Assembly (NCBI GenBank): GCA_045590855.1
Contig: JAZNRV010000060.1
Location: forward strand, 1 to 5,954
DNA: 5,954 nucleotides
DNA from: RGIG3009 sp045590855
GTDB taxonomy: Bacteria; Bacillota; Clostridia; Oscillospirales; Acutalibacteraceae
Direction of reading: 5' to 3'
In this document: piece by piece, positions 5,348 through 5,954 of the stretch
Layout of the letters: every line of letters begins with the position of its first letter
Position numbering within the stretch: the stretch's first letter is position 1
The notes under the pieces: model-generated
What the model was told of the DNA's origin: nothing
Database searches by the model: none
What the model saw: only the letters and a program-made list of their open reading frames with translations
Position numbers and translations under genes: made by a program

Positions 5348-5580
5348 GTAAATCCTGCGGTACCACCCAAATTGATGCTGTGCATCCACTCTGCTTCGTA
5401 CAAACATACGAACGGTGCTGTAACGGGCACTCCCCCGTCGACTGCTACTTGCGTTCCCGCTTTCGGTCGCCCTCATAAGTCCATTCGCTTTACGCTCCGC
5501 TGTCACCATTCCACCGTCGGCAACTCTCTGTAAGTTTTGCTGTAAAGTTACTACTCTTAATCGTCGGTTTGTTCTTGTTT
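5301..5580 (-). ncRNA. T-box leader, tRNA-Trp specific
   Basis: A T-box riboswitch reading leftward. Stem I has the loop-E pair AGTA (5555-5552) and GAA (5486-5484), the specifier TGG (5483-5481) just after GAA, flanking stems CTTTAC/GTAAAG (5547-5542 with 5493-5488) and TAAG/CTTA, and an AGAGAG distal motif (5529-5524). A stem III-like hairpin, TTCGTA/TACGAA, is at 5412-5395. The conserved T-box TGGGTGGTACCGCAGG is at 5369-5354, with UGGU (5365-5362) as the tRNA 3'-end contact. The terminator follows. UGG decodes only Trp. Uncharged tRNA-Trp should stabilise the antiterminator and switch on the trpXYZ-type operon. AUG or GAC as specifier would not fit the position after GAA. Confidence 0.93.
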
Positions 5581-5585
5581 TCGTT

Positions 5586-5615
5586 ATCATAGCATTCTAT
5601 GCAGCAACTTGTCAA
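5586..5615 (-). promoter_or_regulatory. Sigma-A promoter of the transport operon
   Basis: On the minus strand TTGACA (5615-5610) and TATGAT (5591-5586) are separated by 18 bp. An A/T-rich stretch (about 5620-5637) lies upstream, as in an UP element. Transcription would start near 5579, giving a leader of about 300 bases that fits the complete T-box. Confidence 0.85.
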
Positions 5616-5664
5616 GAGGTTTTTGAAAATTTTCTTTAGGCTGACGGGAGTCAAACTCTTTACG

Positions 5665-5905
5665 CCTGCAAAAGAAAATTTCCGGTGATAGTTTGCCTCA
5701 AAACTTGAAATACGTTAGTATTCCTGCGTTTTTTGGCTTCCTCTCACACAAAAATTTTTACTTTTGCAGGTCGGCAGAGTTTCTGCCGCCGAATTTTTTG
5801 CGCGGGGAAGTGCAAGTTTGCCGCAAGGCTGTCGCCTTGCAAAAACGAGCACAATCCCGCGCGGGTAAAAGCAGCGAGCGAAACCGCAAAGGGTTCGATT
5901 CTCGC
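5665..5905. repeat. Structured extragenic element with four hairpins
   Basis: H1: CCTGCAAAAG (5665-5674) and CTTTTGCAGG (5761-5770) close a 106-base hairpin with further pairs inside (AAATTT/AAATTT, GTGA/TCAC, GCC/GGC, apex AATAC/GTATT). H2: CGGCAGA/TCTGCCG (5772-5788) with a 3-base loop, then a T-run (5793-5799). H3: nested GCGCGGG/CCCGCGC (5800-5806 with 5856-5862), GTGC/GCAC and GCAAGGC/GCCTTGC (5823-5840). H4: GCGAG/CTCGC with inner CGAA/TTCG (5874-5905). There is no convincing gene between 5641 and 5954, and the 76-codon plus-strand frame over this stretch has low complexity and no ribosome binding site. It may be a MITE-like or REP-like repeat, or a structured RNA. I have a vague recollection of similar elements in Clostridia, but cannot confirm it. 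Confidence 0.6.
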
Positions 5906-5954
5906 CAGCCTACCGATTTATAACTTTACTTCCTTAAAGACCGTGCCGTCCAAT

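Noticed and set aside
5297..5590. 97-codon minus-strand frame over the leader
   Set aside because: It lies wholly within the T-box RNA, whose conserved elements explain the sequence.
5828..5914. tRNA-like 3' end: GGTTCGATTC followed by GCCAGCC, with GGCTGTC upstream as a possible acceptor arm
   Set aside because: No D-arm or anticodon arm can be formed, the T-stem has only two or three good pairs, CCA is absent, and the bases are better used in hairpins H3 and H4. At most it mimics the tRNA 3' end used by integrases; no integrase is nearby.
5693..5923. 76-codon plus-strand reading frame
   Set aside because: It covers the structured element, lacks a ribosome binding site, and its composition follows the hairpin sequence.

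Overview
The window looks like a low-to-moderate-GC Gram-positive anaerobe of the class Clostridia, probably an uncultured gut member of the Oscillospirales/Ruminococcaceae type. The reasons are strong Shine-Dalgarno sequences, a T-box riboswitch, two lipoprotein signal peptides, Rho-independent terminators after most genes, and short hairpin-rich intergenic repeats of a style I recall from such genomes. The taxonomic call is inference.

Layout. Bases 1-305 hold no convincing gene. They carry an array of small hairpins separated by GTGAAGTT (later AACTTCAC), ending in a rightward terminator. Bases 306-2045 form an AT-rich cassette: a small XRE-family repressor gene (minus strand) diverges from a WG-repeat lipoprotein gene (plus strand). 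The shared 120-bp region has two related 21-bp palindromes, one filling the spacer of the lipoprotein promoter and one touching its -35 box. Near-identical 20-bp sequences in the same orientation lie at both edges of this cassette. Bases 2050-2358 hold an unrecognised 84-residue minus-strand gene, preceded by a possible 8-codon leader peptide with its own strong ribosome binding site.

Bases 2445-5615 are a complete minus-strand transport operon: promoter, T-box leader with UGG (Trp) specifier and terminator, substrate-binding lipoprotein, permease, ATPase, and up to three terminator-like hairpins. The Trp specifier and the protein families agree on a TrpXYZ-type tryptophan importer, induced when uncharged tRNA-Trp accumulates. 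The T-box should let transcription through at low tryptophan, the lipoprotein should capture the ligand outside the membrane, and the permease/ATPase pair should import it.

Bases 5641-5954 contain no convincing gene. They hold a run of four adjacent or nested hairpin structures (5665-5905) that looks like a structured extragenic element. No wholly new multi-gene system is evident. The least explained parts are the two structured repeat regions at the window ends, the repressor/lipoprotein cassette with its paired operators, and the leader peptide ahead of the 84-residue gene.
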